64,000 bases of DNA from Chitinibacter tainanensis DSM 15459 (GTDB lineage: Bacteria; Pseudomonadota; Gammaproteobacteria; Burkholderiales; Chitinibacteraceae), in assembly GCF_000429785.1 (NCBI RefSeq), contig NZ_KE386953.1, forward strand, positions 174,996-238,995, read 5' to 3'. Positions 53,334-63,998 of the stretch are shown in pieces; position 1 is the first letter of the stretch; each line of letters begins with the position of its first letter. The position numbers and the translations under genes are program-made. A model generated the notes under the pieces. It saw only the letters and a list, made by a program, of their open reading frames with translations, was not told the origin of the DNA and did no database searches.

Positions 53334-53576
53334 TTAGCCTAAATTGGCCAGCCTAGCATCCAGCGCAGCTTGGTCGAGATGATAATGGCAGATTTCCTGC
53401 CCGGCTTCGTCGGTCAATACCGGCACCAACTCGCCATAGCGCGCTTCCAACTCATCAATATCTTCAATATCAATCCATTGCACGGTGAAGCGCCCGGCCG
53501 CTTGGGCCAAGAGCGCATCCCGCATCACATGGCAAAGGCCGCAATATTCGCGGCCATACAGCGTTAACTGCCTCAT
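53334..53576 (-). CDS. Glutaredoxin-family small protein
   Basis: An 80-residue thioredoxin-fold protein: LTLYGREYCGLCHVMRDALLAQ carries a CxxC pair (CGLC), followed by VQWIDIEDIDELEARYGELVPVLTD with the cis-Pro (VPVL). It matches the short DUF836/glutaredoxin-like group that often follows degQ/mucD in betaproteobacteria. It may reduce a disulfide of a partner protein. It overlaps the degQ stop by 4 bp. Confidence 0.85.
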   Translation of the reverse strand: MRQLTLYGREYCGLCHVMRDALLAQAAGRFTVQWIDIEDIDELEARYGELVPVLTDEAGQEICHYHLDQAALDARLANLG

Positions 53577-54994
53577 TGCGCCGGCGCTTTCAGCACGATA
53601 AAGGCCGAGTTACCATTGCGAATGATCCGCAGCGCGATACTTTGCCCCGCTTTCACCTCGTTGAGTGCTTTGCGTAGCTGCGCCGCTGAAGTCAGCTCCT
53701 GCCCGCCCACGCCGGCAATCACGTCGCCCGGTTGCAGACCAGCCTTGGCCGCCTCGCCTTGCACATCACGCACCAAGAGCCCAGCGGTAATGCCCAGCTG
53801 CTTGAGCTCACGTGGATTCAGTTCGCGCACCACCAGCCCAAATTTGCCGCTGTCATCCGCTTTGCCTTTGTACTCGCGAGCTTCGCTAGCTTTATCGCTT
53901 GATTCAAGCTCACCCACCGTAATCATCAGCTCGCGGCTAGCCTTGTCGCGCCAAACTTGCACCGGCACTTTGCTCCCCGGCTTCACCGCACTCACCACCC
54001 GCGGTAACTCGCCCGAATTAGCAATGGTCTGGCCATTAAATTTCAACAGAATATCGCCCGCACGCAGACCTGCTTTGCCAGCAGGGCCATCTTTTTCCAC
54101 CGAGCTCAGGAGCGCACCGGTCGGCTTGCTCAGGCCAAAGCTCTTGGCCAATTCTTCATTTACATCCTGAATAGCCACCCCAATCCGGCCGCGAGTCACT
54201 TTACCCGTGGCCTTGAGCTCATCGGCTACTTTCATGGCCACATCAATCGGGATCGAGAATGACAGGCCCATATAGCCACCGGAGCGGCTATAGATCTGGG
54301 AGTTAATCCCCACCACTTCGCCGTTCAGATTAAATAGTGGCCCACCCGAGTTGCCAGGGTTGATCGCCACATCGGTCTGAATAAACGGTACAAAGTTTTC
54401 ATCCGGCAGATTGCGCCCTTTGGCTGAAACAATCCCCGCGGTCACGGTGTTATCCAGACCAAATGGTTGCCCAATCGCCAGCACCCACTCGCCTTGCTTG
54501 AGTTTATTTACATCTCCAAGCGCCACTTTGGGTAGATTACTGGCCTCGACTTTCAACAGCGCCACATCGGTGCGAGCATCTGCACCCACGACTTTGGCTT
54601 TAAAGGTGCGCTTATCGACCATCTTGACGGTAATTTCATCCGCCTTGGCCACCACGTGGGCATTGGTCAGAATATAACCATTGCTATCGATGATGAAACC
54701 CGAGCCCAGCGATTGCGCCTGATGCTGGCGTGGCTGCATGCCGCGTCCACCACCCGGTGGCACCGGAAAGCCGAAGCGGCGCAAAAACTCGAGCGTATCA
54801 GGGTCAAAACCATTGGCGGCGGGGCCTTCGTCGTCGCGCACAGTGGCGGTGGTCGAGATATTCACCACCGCTTTGCCTTCTTTTTCCACAATGGTGGTGA
54901 AATCGGGCAAGCCCACCGGCGCGGCTTGCGCAGCCCAGCTGGCGCCCAGCAGTACGCTACCGAGCAAGAAACGGTTCAGTTTGGAATTCAACAT
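53573..54994 (-). CDS. degQ: Periplasmic serine protease of the DegP/DegQ/MucD family
   Basis: This 473-residue HtrA protease has a signal peptide (MLNSKLNRFLLGSVLLGASWAAQA) and a trypsin-like domain with His in ILTNAHVVAKADE, Asp in ARTDVALLKVE and Ser in INPGNSGGPLFNLNGEVVGINSQIYS. Two PDZ domains follow (about 275-365 and 385-470). It degrades or refolds damaged periplasmic proteins. Its place at the end of the rpoE-rseABC operon is that of mucD in Pseudomonas. Confidence 0.95.
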   Translation of the reverse strand: MLNSKLNRFLLGSVLLGASWAAQAAPVGLPDFTTIVEKEGKAVVNISTTATVRDDEGPAANGFDPDTLEFLRRFGFPVPPGGGRGMQPRQHQAQSLGSGFIIDSNGYILTNAHVVAKADEITVKMVDKRTFKAKVVGADARTDVALLKVEASNLPKVALGDVNKLKQGEWVLAIGQPFGLDNTVTAGIVSAKGRNLPDENFVPFIQTDVAINPGNSGGPLFNLNGEVVGINSQIYSRSGGYMGLSFSIPIDVAMKVADELKATGKVTRGRIGVAIQDVNEELAKSFGLSKPTGALLSSVEKDGPAGKAGLRAGDILLKFNGQTIANSGELPRVVSAVKPGSKVPVQVWRDKASRELMITVGELESSDKASEAREYKGKADDSGKFGLVVRELNPRELKQLGITAGLLVRDVQGEAAKAGLQPGDVIAGVGGQELTSAAQLRKALNEVKAGQSIALRIIRNGNSAFIVLKAPAQ

Positions 54995-55012
54995 CGGACA
55001 GAGCTCCCGAGA

Positions 55013-55483
55013 TCAAATAGTGCGTGATGAAGGACAGGAAGAACCAGCCGCACTGGCTGGCAATTTGGCGATAATCGCCGGTTCATTGCTGTGAATGGGG
55101 CTCTTCGCCTGCTTTTTCAAGCACAGAAAACCGGTAATAAAACCAAGCGCGGCGCCGGCCAAGGTGCCCGCCTCGCCCGCCAGTGGCAACAAGCTACCCA
55201 GAAAGGCACCGAGCAGCAATAACAACATCGGCAAGCCATAGGCCCATAAGGCCGAGCTGAGCAACGCCTGCTCAGCCAAACCCACGGTCACCAGCTCGCC
55301 CGCTTGCGCCGCCAGCGGATTGCGCACCCGGTATTGATCCTGCGCCTGACCAAACAAGCGAGTGATCGCGACCGACTTACAGCCTTTGTCCGGGTCACAG
55401 TTGCCACAGGGGGTATGGGGGCGGATTTTAATCCAGGCGTAGTCGCCGTCAGTGCGCACCACTTGGGCTTGAGTTTCGATCAT
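55013..55483 (-). CDS. rseC: RseC/MucC family sigma-E positive regulator
   Basis: A 156-residue inner-membrane protein. The cytoplasmic N-terminus has the conserved Cys cluster (TPCGNCDPDKGCKSVAITRLFG). Two transmembrane helices follow (ALLSSALWAYGLPMLLLLLGAFLGSLL and AGTLAGAALGFITGFLCL). The family modulates the sigma-E response and redox functions. It lies between rseB and degQ in the operon. Confidence 0.9.
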   Translation of the reverse strand: MIETQAQVVRTDGDYAWIKIRPHTPCGNCDPDKGCKSVAITRLFGQAQDQYRVRNPLAAQAGELVTVGLAEQALLSSALWAYGLPMLLLLLGAFLGSLLPLAGEAGTLAGAALGFITGFLCLKKQAKSPIHSNEPAIIAKLPASAAGSSCPSSRTI

Positions 55484-55515
55484 GATAAAAGCTGCAGGTT
55501 AAACGATGCGCCACC

Positions 55516-56493
55516 TTACCGCGCATTGTAGGCAGTGGCAAATGCCTCGACCGTGACTGCCGGCACTTCACCCAGCGCCATCACCAGCGCGCCACCACTT
55601 TGGCGCACAAATAAATGCGTTGCACCTTGGTGCGCCAGCCCCAGCGGCAAACGCTGATGGTAAGGCTCGATAAACACCGACACCGTGGTGAGGCCATCGC
55701 TATACAGATGATGAATCACCGTGCGGTTTTTACCGGGCAAGGTTTTGCTGGTTTGCTTGAGCAAACGAAAACCATTGGGCAGTGCTTTGATGTCCCAACC
55801 AGGCTCTTGCGCCACTTTGGCGGAGCCCACGCTGGAATCAATCGTGACGGGCTGCAGGGTGCGGGTCGGTTTCAACCAGCGGCGATCTACATTACCCCCC
55901 TGCTGTATATTGGTAAACGCAAAGGTCTGCATAGCCTCGGTGCGCATACCCATTACAATCCACTTCAAAAGCAGCCCCGACTGATCGTCCATCCAGAAAC
56001 GATGTGGATAGCGGTACTGATCAAGCGGCTCAAGCTGATACACGGTAGACTGCAAACCCGCCACGCGCTCATGGCCTAGGCGTTTAATGCCATACACATT
56101 CAGCAGTTTTTCGGGCTGCTCTGGCAGCTGGCGTGGAAACAGCTTGGCGGTGTAGCGCCGATCGAGCGAGCCGCCGGTCTGATCGGCAGGATAAATACTC
56201 ACCTGCGTGCCAGCGCGGTAATACTCGCGCGGCGGGCCATCGAGCGATTCGCGCCGCTCGGCATCGAGCTGACCATCATTGAGGTGAATCATCCGATACG
56301 TGGCGACTTCATCCCCATACTGATACACATAGGTACCGGCATAGTTTTCCTGTTTGGCCGCCGCCGCTGCACGCTCCAGTAGTTTTTGCGCACTATCTCG
56401 ATCTAGCTGCTCGGCAGCGTGGGCCGCGCCACCCAGCATCAGCAGTAACGACACAGCCCACCGACTGACTTGATTCACACTCCATCGCCGCAT
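55516..56493 (-). CDS. rseB: Sigma-E regulatory protein RseB/MucB
   Basis: A 325-residue periplasmic protein with a signal peptide (RRWSVNQVSRWAVSLLLMLGGAAHA). The large and small lipid-sensing domains are recognisable: LLERAAAAAKQENYAGTYVYQYGDEVATYRMIHLNDG...RRESLDGPPREYYR and the C-terminal PNGFRLLKQTSKTLPGKNRTVIHHLYSDGLTTVSVFIEP. It binds RseA and shields it from proteolysis. The start at 56493 lies right after the rseA stop; a longer start at 56517 would precede the signal peptide. Confidence 0.93.
   Translation of the reverse strand: MRRWSVNQVSRWAVSLLLMLGGAAHAAEQLDRDSAQKLLERAAAAAKQENYAGTYVYQYGDEVATYRMIHLNDGQLDAERRESLDGPPREYYRAGTQVSIYPADQTGGSLDRRYTAKLFPRQLPEQPEKLLNVYGIKRLGHERVAGLQSTVYQLEPLDQYRYPHRFWMDDQSGLLLKWIVMGMRTEAMQTFAFTNIQQGGNVDRRWLKPTRTLQPVTIDSSVGSAKVAQEPGWDIKALPNGFRLLKQTSKTLPGKNRTVIHHLYSDGLTTVSVFIEPYHQRLPLGLAHQGATHLFVRQSGGALVMALGEVPAVTVEAFATAYNAR
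55903..55951. repeat. 49-bp element, degenerate left end (CTGTAT...ATACCC), with outer half-site
   Basis: Same geometry inside rseB: CTGTAT left, perfect ATACCC right, and TTACCC (one mismatch) 5 bp further left at 55892. Reverse complement interior contains AGGCTA at the same place as other copies. Confidence 0.4.
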
Positions 56494-56494
56494 G

Positions 56495-56983
56495 CTAGCG
56501 TTGCTCTCCGACTTCAAACGATACGGTAGTCAAATGGTCGCCGCCCAGTGGATCAGCCACCCCATTGCGATGCGCCGCCAAATACGCTCGCACTTCGGCC
56601 GCATTCACCTGCGCATGCGCCGGCACACTCACGCTGGCCATTTGCGGCAGCGGCTGAGCGGCTGGGCGAAACGAGAATTGCCAGACGGCAAGACCCACAA
56701 AGGCCACCGAAGCCGCCGTCGCCATCGGCACCAGCCAGCGCTTGCCTTTAGGCGCAGTCAGCCGTTGCGGCGCAATCACCACCGGCTCGGCACTGAGCCG
56801 CGCCGAGAAGCGCTGCATAAAGTCGCCCGACAGCGGCACATGCCCACTTAAAGCATCCCGGACAATGTACCACTCCTGCCATTGCTGCTGCAGTTGCGGA
56901 TCTTGCTTGACGGCATCCAGCACCGCGGCCCATTCGGCCGGGTCGAGCTCGTTATCAAGCAATGCAGATAGTTTTTCATTCAT
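56495..56983 (-). CDS. rseA: Anti-sigma-E factor RseA/MucA
   Basis: A 162-residue single-pass inner-membrane protein. The N-terminal sigma-binding domain is MNEKLSALLDNELDPAEWAAVLDAVKQDPQLQQQWQEWYIVRDALSGHVPLSGDFMQRFSARL. The transmembrane helix is around WLVPMATAASVAFVGLAVWQFSF, and the periplasmic tail carries the RseB- and protease-contact part. Envelope damage triggers its cleavage, freeing sigma E. Confidence 0.94.
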   Translation of the reverse strand: MNEKLSALLDNELDPAEWAAVLDAVKQDPQLQQQWQEWYIVRDALSGHVPLSGDFMQRFSARLSAEPVVIAPQRLTAPKGKRWLVPMATAASVAFVGLAVWQFSFRPAAQPLPQMASVSVPAHAQVNAAEVRAYLAAHRNGVADPLGGDHLTTVSFEVGEQR

Positions 56984-57004
56984 TTGGATGTACTCCCATA
57001 CGGC

Positions 57005-57628
57005 CTACCAGCGCTTATCCTTGCCCACGCCATTCAAAAGCGGACGCAAGCGGTTGGCGATGGCCTCGCGGGCGCGAAAAATGCGGCTGCGCACAGTTCC
57101 AATCGGACAATCCATCGCCGCGGCGATGTCTTCGTAGCTCAGCCCTTCCATTTCGCGCAAGGTGATTGCTTCGCGCAAATCGGGCGGCAGCGCTTCTACC
57201 GCCTCGTTCACAGTACTGACAATCTGCCGGTTGGATAGTTCAGTTTCCGGCGTGTGATAATCTGGTACTTGTGCCACCGCATCAAGGGTTTCGCCGTCCT
57301 CATCCTCGAAATCACTGGCCATCAGCGGCCGGCGCCCTAGGGAAGCAAGGTAATTTTTCGCCGTATTAATCGCGATGCGATACAGCCAAGTATAAAACGC
57401 GCTCTCGCCGCGAAACGAGGGCAAGGCGCGATAAGCCTTGATAAACGCCTCTTGGCTGACGTCTTCGAGCTCGGCCGGATCGCGAATCATGCGCGACAGT
57501 AGTCGGGCAATCCGGCGTTGATACTTCATGACCAGCAATTCGAAAGCACGCTGATCCCCGGCCTGCGCCCGCCGTACGAGCTCCTGATCGAGTTCGCGAT
57601 CACTACCCTGGGTTACACCGGTTTTCAA
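57005..57628 (-). CDS. rpoE: RNA polymerase sigma-E factor (RpoE/AlgU)
   Basis: A 207-residue ECF sigma factor for envelope stress. Region 2 is RAFELLVMKYQRRIARLLSRMIRDPAELEDVSQEAFIKAYRALPSFRGESAFYTWLYRIAINTAKNYL; region 4 is LPPDLREAITLREMEGLSYEDIAAAMDCPIGTVRSRIFRAREAIANRL. The start is TTG at 57628, with GGAAGAG upstream; no ATG or GTG fits. It heads the rpoE-rseA-rseB-rseC-degQ-glutaredoxin operon, which it is expected to autoregulate. I found no convincing sigma-E promoter in the upstream 190 bp. Confidence 0.95.
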   Translation of the reverse strand: MKTGVTQGSDRELDQELVRRAQAGDQRAFELLVMKYQRRIARLLSRMIRDPAELEDVSQEAFIKAYRALPSFRGESAFYTWLYRIAINTAKNYLASLGRRPLMASDFEDEDGETLDAVAQVPDYHTPETELSNRQIVSTVNEAVEALPPDLREAITLREMEGLSYEDIAAAMDCPIGTVRSRIFRAREAIANRLRPLLNGVGKDKRW

Positions 57629-57818
57629 GCCTACTCTTCCTTTGCGGATGGAACATGGATTCTAGGTCGATTAGCTATGGGCGGTCTAGGCAATTACAAG
57701 CCCAGCGCCAGATTTCATGCCGCGCTTTGATTTGCCTATCGGCATAAGCATTTGAGCTCTGCTAGTATTGGCGCTCTGAAATGGATAGCGTAGCAACACT
57801 GGATAGGAACCACGCCGG

Positions 57819-59411
57819 ATGCAAAAGTTTGATGTGCTGATTTTAGGAAGTGGCCTGGGCGGGATGACGATTGCCCTGCAGCTGGCCGAAAAACTGAAAG
57901 TGGGTCTGATTACCAAGCGGGAATTGCGCGACGGCGGCAGTGGCTGGGCGCAAGGCGGCATTGCTGCCGTACTGGATGACGCCGATAGCATCGAGCTGCA
58001 TATCAAAGACACGCACGTCGCGGGTGCGGGCTTGTGCGATCCAGCCGCCACGCGCTTTATCGTCGAAAACTCGAAAGACGCCATCGACTGGCTAATCAGC
58101 ATGGGCGTGCCGTTCACCAAAGACGAATCGGGCGACACCAGCTATCAGGGCTATCACCTCACCCGCGAAGGCGGGCATAGCCACCGGCGGATTATCCACG
58201 CGGCCGATGCCACCGGCGCAGCCGTGATCGACACGCTGGCCATCAAGGTGGCGGCGCACCCGAATATCACGCTATTAGAAGACCATATTGCGGTTGATCT
58301 GATCACCGAGCGCCAAGGCGAAAGCGCGCGCTGCGTCGGCGCCTATGTATACGACAAACTCACCGATCGGGTCGAAACCATTCTGGCGCCGTTTACCGTA
58401 CTCGCCACCGGCGGCGCGGGCAAGGTGTACCTCTACACCACTAACCCTGATGTTGCCACCGGCGACGGGATCGCGATGGGCTGGCGCGCTGGCTGCCGGG
58501 TGTCGAATATGGAATTCATTCAGTTCCACCCCACTTGCCTGTATCACCCGCATGCCAAGTCTTTCCTGATTACCGAAGCCGTGCGGGGTGAAGGTGGGAT
58601 TTTGCGCCTCCCTGATGGCACCCGGTTTATGCCGCATCACGATGAGCGCGCCGAACTAGCACCCCGCGATGTCGTGGCCCGCGCGATCGACTTTGAAATG
58701 AAGCGTGGCGGCTATGATTGCGTGTACCTCGATATCAGCTACAAACCTGCAGCCTTTGTGAAAGAGCACTTCCCGAATATCTATCAGCGCTGCCTGGAGC
58801 TGGGCATCGACATTACCAAAGAGCCCATTCCAGTCGTCCCTGCTGCCCACTACACCTGCGGTGGGCTGGTCACCGATCTGGATGGCCGTACTGATCTGGC
58901 CAATCTTTACGCCGTGGGCGAAGTGGCCTGCACCGGCCTGCACGGCGCCAACCGCCTTGCCTCAAACTCTCTGCTGGAATGCATGGTACTGGGCAAAGCG
59001 GCCGCCGAAGACATTTTGCGCCAAGCGCCGCAAGCCCTACCGCAAGTGCCAGAATGGGACGAAAGCCGCGTTACCGATCCGGATGAAGAAGTGGTGATCT
59101 CGCACAACTGGGATGAATTGCGTCGCTTTATGTGGGATTACGTCGGGATTGTGCGTACCAATAAACGGCTAGAACGTGCCCTGCACCGCATCGAGCTGCT
59201 CAAAAGCGAAATCCACGAGTTTTATCGCAATTTCCGCGTTTCCAACGATTTGCTCGAGCTACGCAATCTGGTCATTACCGCCGAGCTGATTGTGCGCTGC
59301 GCGATGGCGCGCAAGGAAAGCCGCGGGCTGCACTACAGCCGCGACTATCCGGGCATTGAGACCGAATCACGCCCAACCCTACTCACCCCGGAACGCCCAT
59401 TGAAAAAATAA
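57819..59411 (+). CDS. nadB: L-aspartate oxidase
   Basis: This 530-residue FAD enzyme oxidises aspartate to iminoaspartate in NAD synthesis. The FAD-binding motif is [52 protein letters not shown]. Active-site motifs include [29 protein letters not shown], and [50 protein letters not shown]. The start follows AGGAACC. It diverges from rpoE. No nadA or nadC is adjacent. Confidence 0.96.
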   Translation: MQKFDVLILGSGLGGMTIALQLAEKLKVGLITKRELRDGGSGWAQGGIAAVLDDADSIELHIKDTHVAGAGLCDPAATRFIVENSKDAIDWLISMGVPFTKDESGDTSYQGYHLTREGGHSHRRIIHAADATGAAVIDTLAIKVAAHPNITLLEDHIAVDLITERQGESARCVGAYVYDKLTDRVETILAPFTVLATGGAGKVYLYTTNPDVATGDGIAMGWRAGCRVSNMEFIQFHPTCLYHPHAKSFLITEAVRGEGGILRLPDGTRFMPHHDERAELAPRDVVARAIDFEMKRGGYDCVYLDISYKPAAFVKEHFPNIYQRCLELGIDITKEPIPVVPAAHYTCGGLVTDLDGRTDLANLYAVGEVACTGLHGANRLASNSLLECMVLGKAAAEDILRQAPQALPQVPEWDESRVTDPDEEVVISHNWDELRRFMWDYVGIVRTNKRLERALHRIELLKSEIHEFYRNFRVSNDLLELRNLVITAELIVRCAMARKESRGLHYSRDYPGIETESRPTLLTPERPLKK

Positions 59412-59414
59412 GCG

Positions 59415-59463
59415 AGGTATAGGGCTACAGGCATTGTTTTAAAAAGCCCACAGCTCTATACCC
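59415..59463. repeat. 49-bp AGGTAT-N37-ATACCC element, one mismatch
   Basis: Same length, with the first base changed (AGGTAT). It lies 3 bp after the nadB stop and forms an imperfect hairpin. Its ends resemble those of the reversed copy at 62094. Confidence 0.55.
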
Positions 59464-59565
59464 CATATTATCTCGAGCGCCCGAAGCACAAACCCGCCGC
59501 AAGCGCGCCAGCTGCGGCGCTTGATGTTAGAATCGGGCTATTCTTTTTATTGCCTTTGCTGCTGA

Positions 59566-60846
<1,281 letters not shown>

Positions 60847-60864
60847 ACTCATACGGCGACAGCC

Positions 60865-60888
60865 AAAGCGCACCTGCGGGTGCGCTTT
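60865..60888 (+). terminator. Terminator of serS
   Basis: AAAGCGCACC pairs with GGTGCGCTTT (loop TGCG) and continues into TTTATT. The remaining gap to 61058 shows nothing else. Confidence 0.92.
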
Positions 60889-61058
60889 TTTATTGTCCGA
60901 CCAGTCAAGATTCGCCGCATTTCCCAGCGTTCGTCCTAGCTTAATGTGGCGCACGTCGTGGCCATTTTCAGCATAAGGCCCCCAGAAATAAATCGCCGCG
61001 CCAGCCGGCAAAATGCCGAAAAACGCCTAAGCTGAATCAGGTCTTCTAGGAGTTTGTC

Positions 61059-61991
61059 ATGGCTGAAAACAAATACCGCTTGGTTACCCGCAGTGATTTC
61101 GATGGCTTGGTGTGTGCGGTGCTGCTCAATGAGCTGGAAATGATCGATGAGATTCTGTTTGTGCACCCCAAAGACATGCAGGATGGCAAGATCGAAATCA
61201 GCGCCCGCGATATCACCACCAATCTGCCCTATGTGCCTGGCGCCTATCTGGCTTTTGACCACCACCTCTCCGAAACCATTCGCAACACGGGCGAGCGCGA
61301 TAACCACATCATCGTCCCCGACGCCCCGTCGGCTGCGCGAGTGGTGTATGAATATTACGGCGGCAAAGAGCGCTTTCCGAATATTGGCGAAGACATGATG
61401 CTGGCGGTGGATAAAGCCGACGCCGCCGAATTTACCCGCGATGAAATTCTGCACCCGGATGGCTGGGTGCTTTTAAATTACCTGATGGATGCGCGCACCG
61501 GCTTGGGGCGCTTTCGCAATTTCCGCATCTCCAATTACCAGCTGATGATGGATCTGATCCAGTACTGTCGTAATCATGGCATCGAGGAAATCTTAGCCCT
61601 GCCCGATGTGAAGGAGCGGATCGAGCTGTACCAAGAGCACGCTGCGCTGGCCAAAGAACAGCTCAAACGCTGCAGCCGCCTCTACGATAACTTGGTGATT
61701 CTGGATTTGCGTGAAGAAGAAACCATCTTCGCCACCAACCGCTTTATGATTTATGCGCTATTTCCCCAATGCAATATTTCCATCCACGTGATGTGGGGCG
61801 TGCAAAAGCGCAATACCGTGTTTGCCACAGGCAAATCGATTATTAATCGTTCATCCCAAACTAATATCGGCGCATTGATGCTGGAATACGGTGGTGGCGG
61901 GCATGAAAATGCCGGCACCTGCCAGGTGGAGAATGATCAGGTTGATGAAGTACTGCGCGAGCTCACCCTAAAAATCACCTCGGATGGTTAA
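61059..61991 (+). CDS. DHH-family phosphoesterase, exopolyphosphatase-like
   Basis: A 310-residue DHH/DHHA1 protein. VTRSDFDGLVCAVLLNEL carries the first metal Asp residues. AYLAFDHHLSETIRNTG is the DHH-type motif, and VDKADAAEF adds an acidic residue. The C-terminal DHHA1 motif is MLEYGGGGHENAGTCQV, which binds the substrate phosphate. Relatives include nanoRNases/pAp-phosphatases and exopolyphosphatases; which substrate is used here cannot be told. Confidence 0.85.
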   Translation: MAENKYRLVTRSDFDGLVCAVLLNELEMIDEILFVHPKDMQDGKIEISARDITTNLPYVPGAYLAFDHHLSETIRNTGERDNHIIVPDAPSAARVVYEYYGGKERFPNIGEDMMLAVDKADAAEFTRDEILHPDGWVLLNYLMDARTGLGRFRNFRISNYQLMMDLIQYCRNHGIEEILALPDVKERIELYQEHAALAKEQLKRCSRLYDNLVILDLREEETIFATNRFMIYALFPQCNISIHVMWGVQKRNTVFATGKSIINRSSQTNIGALMLEYGGGGHENAGTCQVENDQVDEVLRELTLKITSDG

Positions 61992-62010
61992 GCTGCGCCA
62001 AGCGCCCAAC

Positions 62011-62038
62011 AAAAAAGCCGACCCAAGTCGGCTTTTTT
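62011..62038. terminator. Bidirectional terminator between convergent genes
   Basis: AAAAAAGCCGAC pairs with GTCGGCTTTTTT (loop CCAA), serving the DHH gene and probably the deacetylase gene on the other strand. Confidence 0.93.
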
Positions 62039-62089
62039 AATTTGCTGAGCATGGCTAAGACTAACCATACACCCTACTCAAAATACCCT

Positions 62090-62983
62090 CTATGGGTATA
62101 CAGCCCCCTGCAAGGCCATTTGACCTTTCCGGCCCGATACCTCGCCCTTCACCACATGATGATAAGGTAATTTGCTGACATCCAGTTGCAACAAAAGCTG
62201 ATCCAGGCCCACGAGCTGATAGCCTTGCAACAACCAGCCGGTAAGCAAGGCGGCGATCGCCTCGGGATAACGGCTATCAAAATCCGCGGCAAAATTAAAC
62301 ACCTGCGGCTGCTGGGCTTGTTCGCTCAAATGCAGAATATGCAAAACCGCATCTTCGGCCGACATGCGCTGCACCAGCTCTTCCAGCATCGGCAAGGTCA
62401 CTGGCAATTGCGGCACGCGCACATATTCCCCTTCGACAATCGGCCAGTACGGCCCTACGCCGCGGGTATCGCAGCTATAGGCATAGCCGGCCATTTGCAA
62501 ATAACGGAAGGCCTGGCGATTCATCTGCCCGCCAAACGCCGAATGCCCGCGCGCCGGCACACCAAAGCAGCGCGTATGCGCATCGCGCGCACGATACATT
62601 TCGACTTTGGTGGTTTCGGCGTCCCAGCGAGCGATTTCCAGTTGCCAGTGATAACGCGACAGCGGGCGCAGTGCATGCTCAAACCCGGCTTCGGTCAGCT
62701 CATCCTGGTAGCGTTTGGCCAATTTAAATAGCCCGCGCACCGGTTGCAGACTACCCAGAATCAGCTCGCTACGAGCGTAGCGTTCGCGCAACGGTATATA
62801 GCTAGAACCGGGCATCTGGCGCAAACCATAGCCTGGCCGCAGCCAAACGCCATTGCGTTCTTCACCCAGAGACCAGAAAAAAGTGGCGCCAGCCTGATGG
62901 CTACGCAGGAGTTCAGCCAGATGGGGTACAGCCGCCACGGCCTTGGCCGTATCGACGTCAATCTTGAGGGCAAGCAGCTTCAT
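62090..62983 (-). CDS. Polysaccharide deacetylase-family protein (ArnD-like)
   Basis: A 297-residue protein of the NodB/polysaccharide deacetylase fold: LLALKIDVDTAKAVAAVPHLAELLRSHQAGATFFWSLG starts the barrel with the IDVDT metal-Asp motif. RCFGVPARGHSAFGG and SCDTRGVGPYWPIVEG follow the ArnD pattern, and AVLHILHLSEQAQ gives a distal His. ArnD removes a formyl group in lipid A modification, but no other arn gene is near, so the substrate is uncertain. The start at 62983 is preferred over 63007. An element copy overlaps its last codons. Confidence 0.78.
   Translation of the reverse strand: MKLLALKIDVDTAKAVAAVPHLAELLRSHQAGATFFWSLGEERNGVWLRPGYGLRQMPGSSYIPLRERYARSELILGSLQPVRGLFKLAKRYQDELTEAGFEHALRPLSRYHWQLEIARWDAETTKVEMYRARDAHTRCFGVPARGHSAFGGQMNRQAFRYLQMAGYAYSCDTRGVGPYWPIVEGEYVRVPQLPVTLPMLEELVQRMSAEDAVLHILHLSEQAQQPQVFNFAADFDSRYPEAIAALLTGWLLQGYQLVGLDQLLLQLDVSKLPYHHVVKGEVSGRKGQMALQGAVYP
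62094..62142. repeat. 49-bp GGGTAT-N37-ATACCT element, one mismatch, with outer half-site
   Basis: Same length, with the last base changed (ATACCT). A perfect outer ATACCC lies 5 bp to the left (62083), giving ATACCC-N5-GGGTAT. It covers the final codons of the deacetylase gene. Confidence 0.5.
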
Positions 62984-63044
62984 GAATCCACTTGAAACAG
63001 GAAACACCCACCGGCGGTGGGCACAAAGCCGCTATTTTACTGGA

Positions 63045-63374
63045 TTAATTGTGAACCTGAATAATCTCGAGGCCCAATTCGTATAAAGCGTGCATCTTCA
63101 GTTGATGACTGCGTCGCACTTTCACTCGCGCCGCAAAGGGCGCCTGCGGCCGCCCCGCCGTTTTGGCCGGCATCACATAGATATCGAACTCTTCTTCCGG
63201 GCGCGGCACATAGCTAGTTTGTACCGTCATGCCGGTCACGCTGAGATCGGTGCATTCACCATAAAATGGCAAACCCAGATCCATTGGGCGAATTTTAACT
63301 TTGCAATTCACAGGCACCCGCAAGGCACCCCGCTGATCCTGCTCGCGCAAACCCACACCCATGACCTGTTCCAT
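63045..63374 (-). CDS. PilZ-domain protein
   Basis: A 109-residue single PilZ domain, the common c-di-GMP receptor. QRGALRVPVNCKVKIRPMDLGLPFYGECTDLSVTGMTVQTSYV has the second-motif (D/N)xSxxG as DLSVTG. The first motif RxxxR appears only as RGALRV, so ligand binding may be altered. An ATG at 63374 was used; another at 63362 has a slightly better ribosome site. It may act in motility or pilus control. Confidence 0.85.
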   Translation of the reverse strand: MEQVMGVGLREQDQRGALRVPVNCKVKIRPMDLGLPFYGECTDLSVTGMTVQTSYVPRPEEEFDIYVMPAKTAGRPQAPFAARVKVRRSHQLKMHALYELGLEIIQVHN

Positions 63375-63512
63375 CAAATGCTAATAAACCACGGTCATCT
63401 TAACTGCTTGCCCCTACTGCGCAAAGTACCGACCATCAGCCAAAGTGTGATTGATGTTATAGTCAGCTATATAGTTGAATTAATAAACCGTTTTGCCGCA
63501 GGAGTTGCCATC

Positions 63513-63731
63513 ATGTCATCCATCAGCGCTGCAATGAATTTCAGCACCACCGTTTCACAAACCATGTTTCAGGGCTCCCAACAAGCGGCCAAAGCCATTA
63601 ATGAAGGCGCTGAGCGGCTAGATCGCAAAAAAGAGAATATCTCGCAGCAAGGCTTGCAAGCCATGCAGGAGCGCCAAGCCACCGCCCAGCGCATGGATGA
63701 AACCCGCAACAAGATCGACACCTACGCCTAA
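63513..63731 (+). CDS. Small hypothetical protein
   Basis: A 72-residue hydrophilic protein (MSSISAAMNFSTTVSQTMFQ then QAAKAINEGAERLDRKKENISQQGLQAMQERQATAQRMDETRNKI) with a helical, Gln- and Ala-rich C-terminal half that could form a coiled coil. There is no signal peptide or membrane helix. GGAG lies 8 bp before the ATG and a terminator follows, so it looks like a real single-gene unit. I do not recognise the family. Confidence 0.6.
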   Translation: MSSISAAMNFSTTVSQTMFQGSQQAAKAINEGAERLDRKKENISQQGLQAMQERQATAQRMDETRNKIDTYA

Positions 63732-63802
63732 AGCCCACTAAGCGGCAAAAGATCGCAAAAAACTGTATTTTTGTTTTCTTTTTGATTCATAGGTTTAGCC
63801 AA

Positions 63803-63824
63803 AAAGCGCCGGCCAAGGCGCTTT
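63803..63824 (+). terminator. Terminator after the 72-residue protein gene
   Basis: AAAGCGCC pairs with GGCGCTTT around GGCCAA, with A and T tracts on both sides. Confidence 0.85.
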
Positions 63825-63851
63825 TTTCTTAGGTTTTCGCCAGAAAAGGTG

Positions 63852-63880
63852 TTGACGCAAAATAATGGGCATGTTTTAAT
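63852..63880 (+). promoter_or_regulatory. Sigma-70-type promoter of the tRNA-Val gene
   Basis: TTGACG (63852-63857) and TTTAAT (63875-63880) are separated by 17 bp and lie about 42 bp upstream of the tRNA. Confidence 0.7.
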
Positions 63881-63922
63881 GCTGCCTCTTTCAAGCGAGG
63901 GGCGAATAGCTCTGCAGCGAAA

Positions 63923-63998
63923 GGGTCGTTAGCTCAGTTGGTAGAGCGTCTGCCTTACAAGCAGAATGTCGGCGGTTCGATCCCGTCACGACCCACCA
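63923..63998 (+). tRNA. tRNA-Val (anticodon TAC)
   Basis: A 76-nt tRNA with encoded CCA. The acceptor stem GGGTCGT pairs with ACGACCC. The D-arm is GCTCAGTTGGTAGAGC, the anticodon loop CTTACAA (TAC, reads GUA) and the T-arm GGCGGTTCGATCCCGTC. All arms pair well. More tRNA genes may follow beyond the window. Confidence 0.97.

Noticed and set aside
57629..57818. Sigma-E-type autoregulatory promoter before rpoE
   Set aside because: No GGAACTT-N16-TCTGA pattern was found in the correct orientation.
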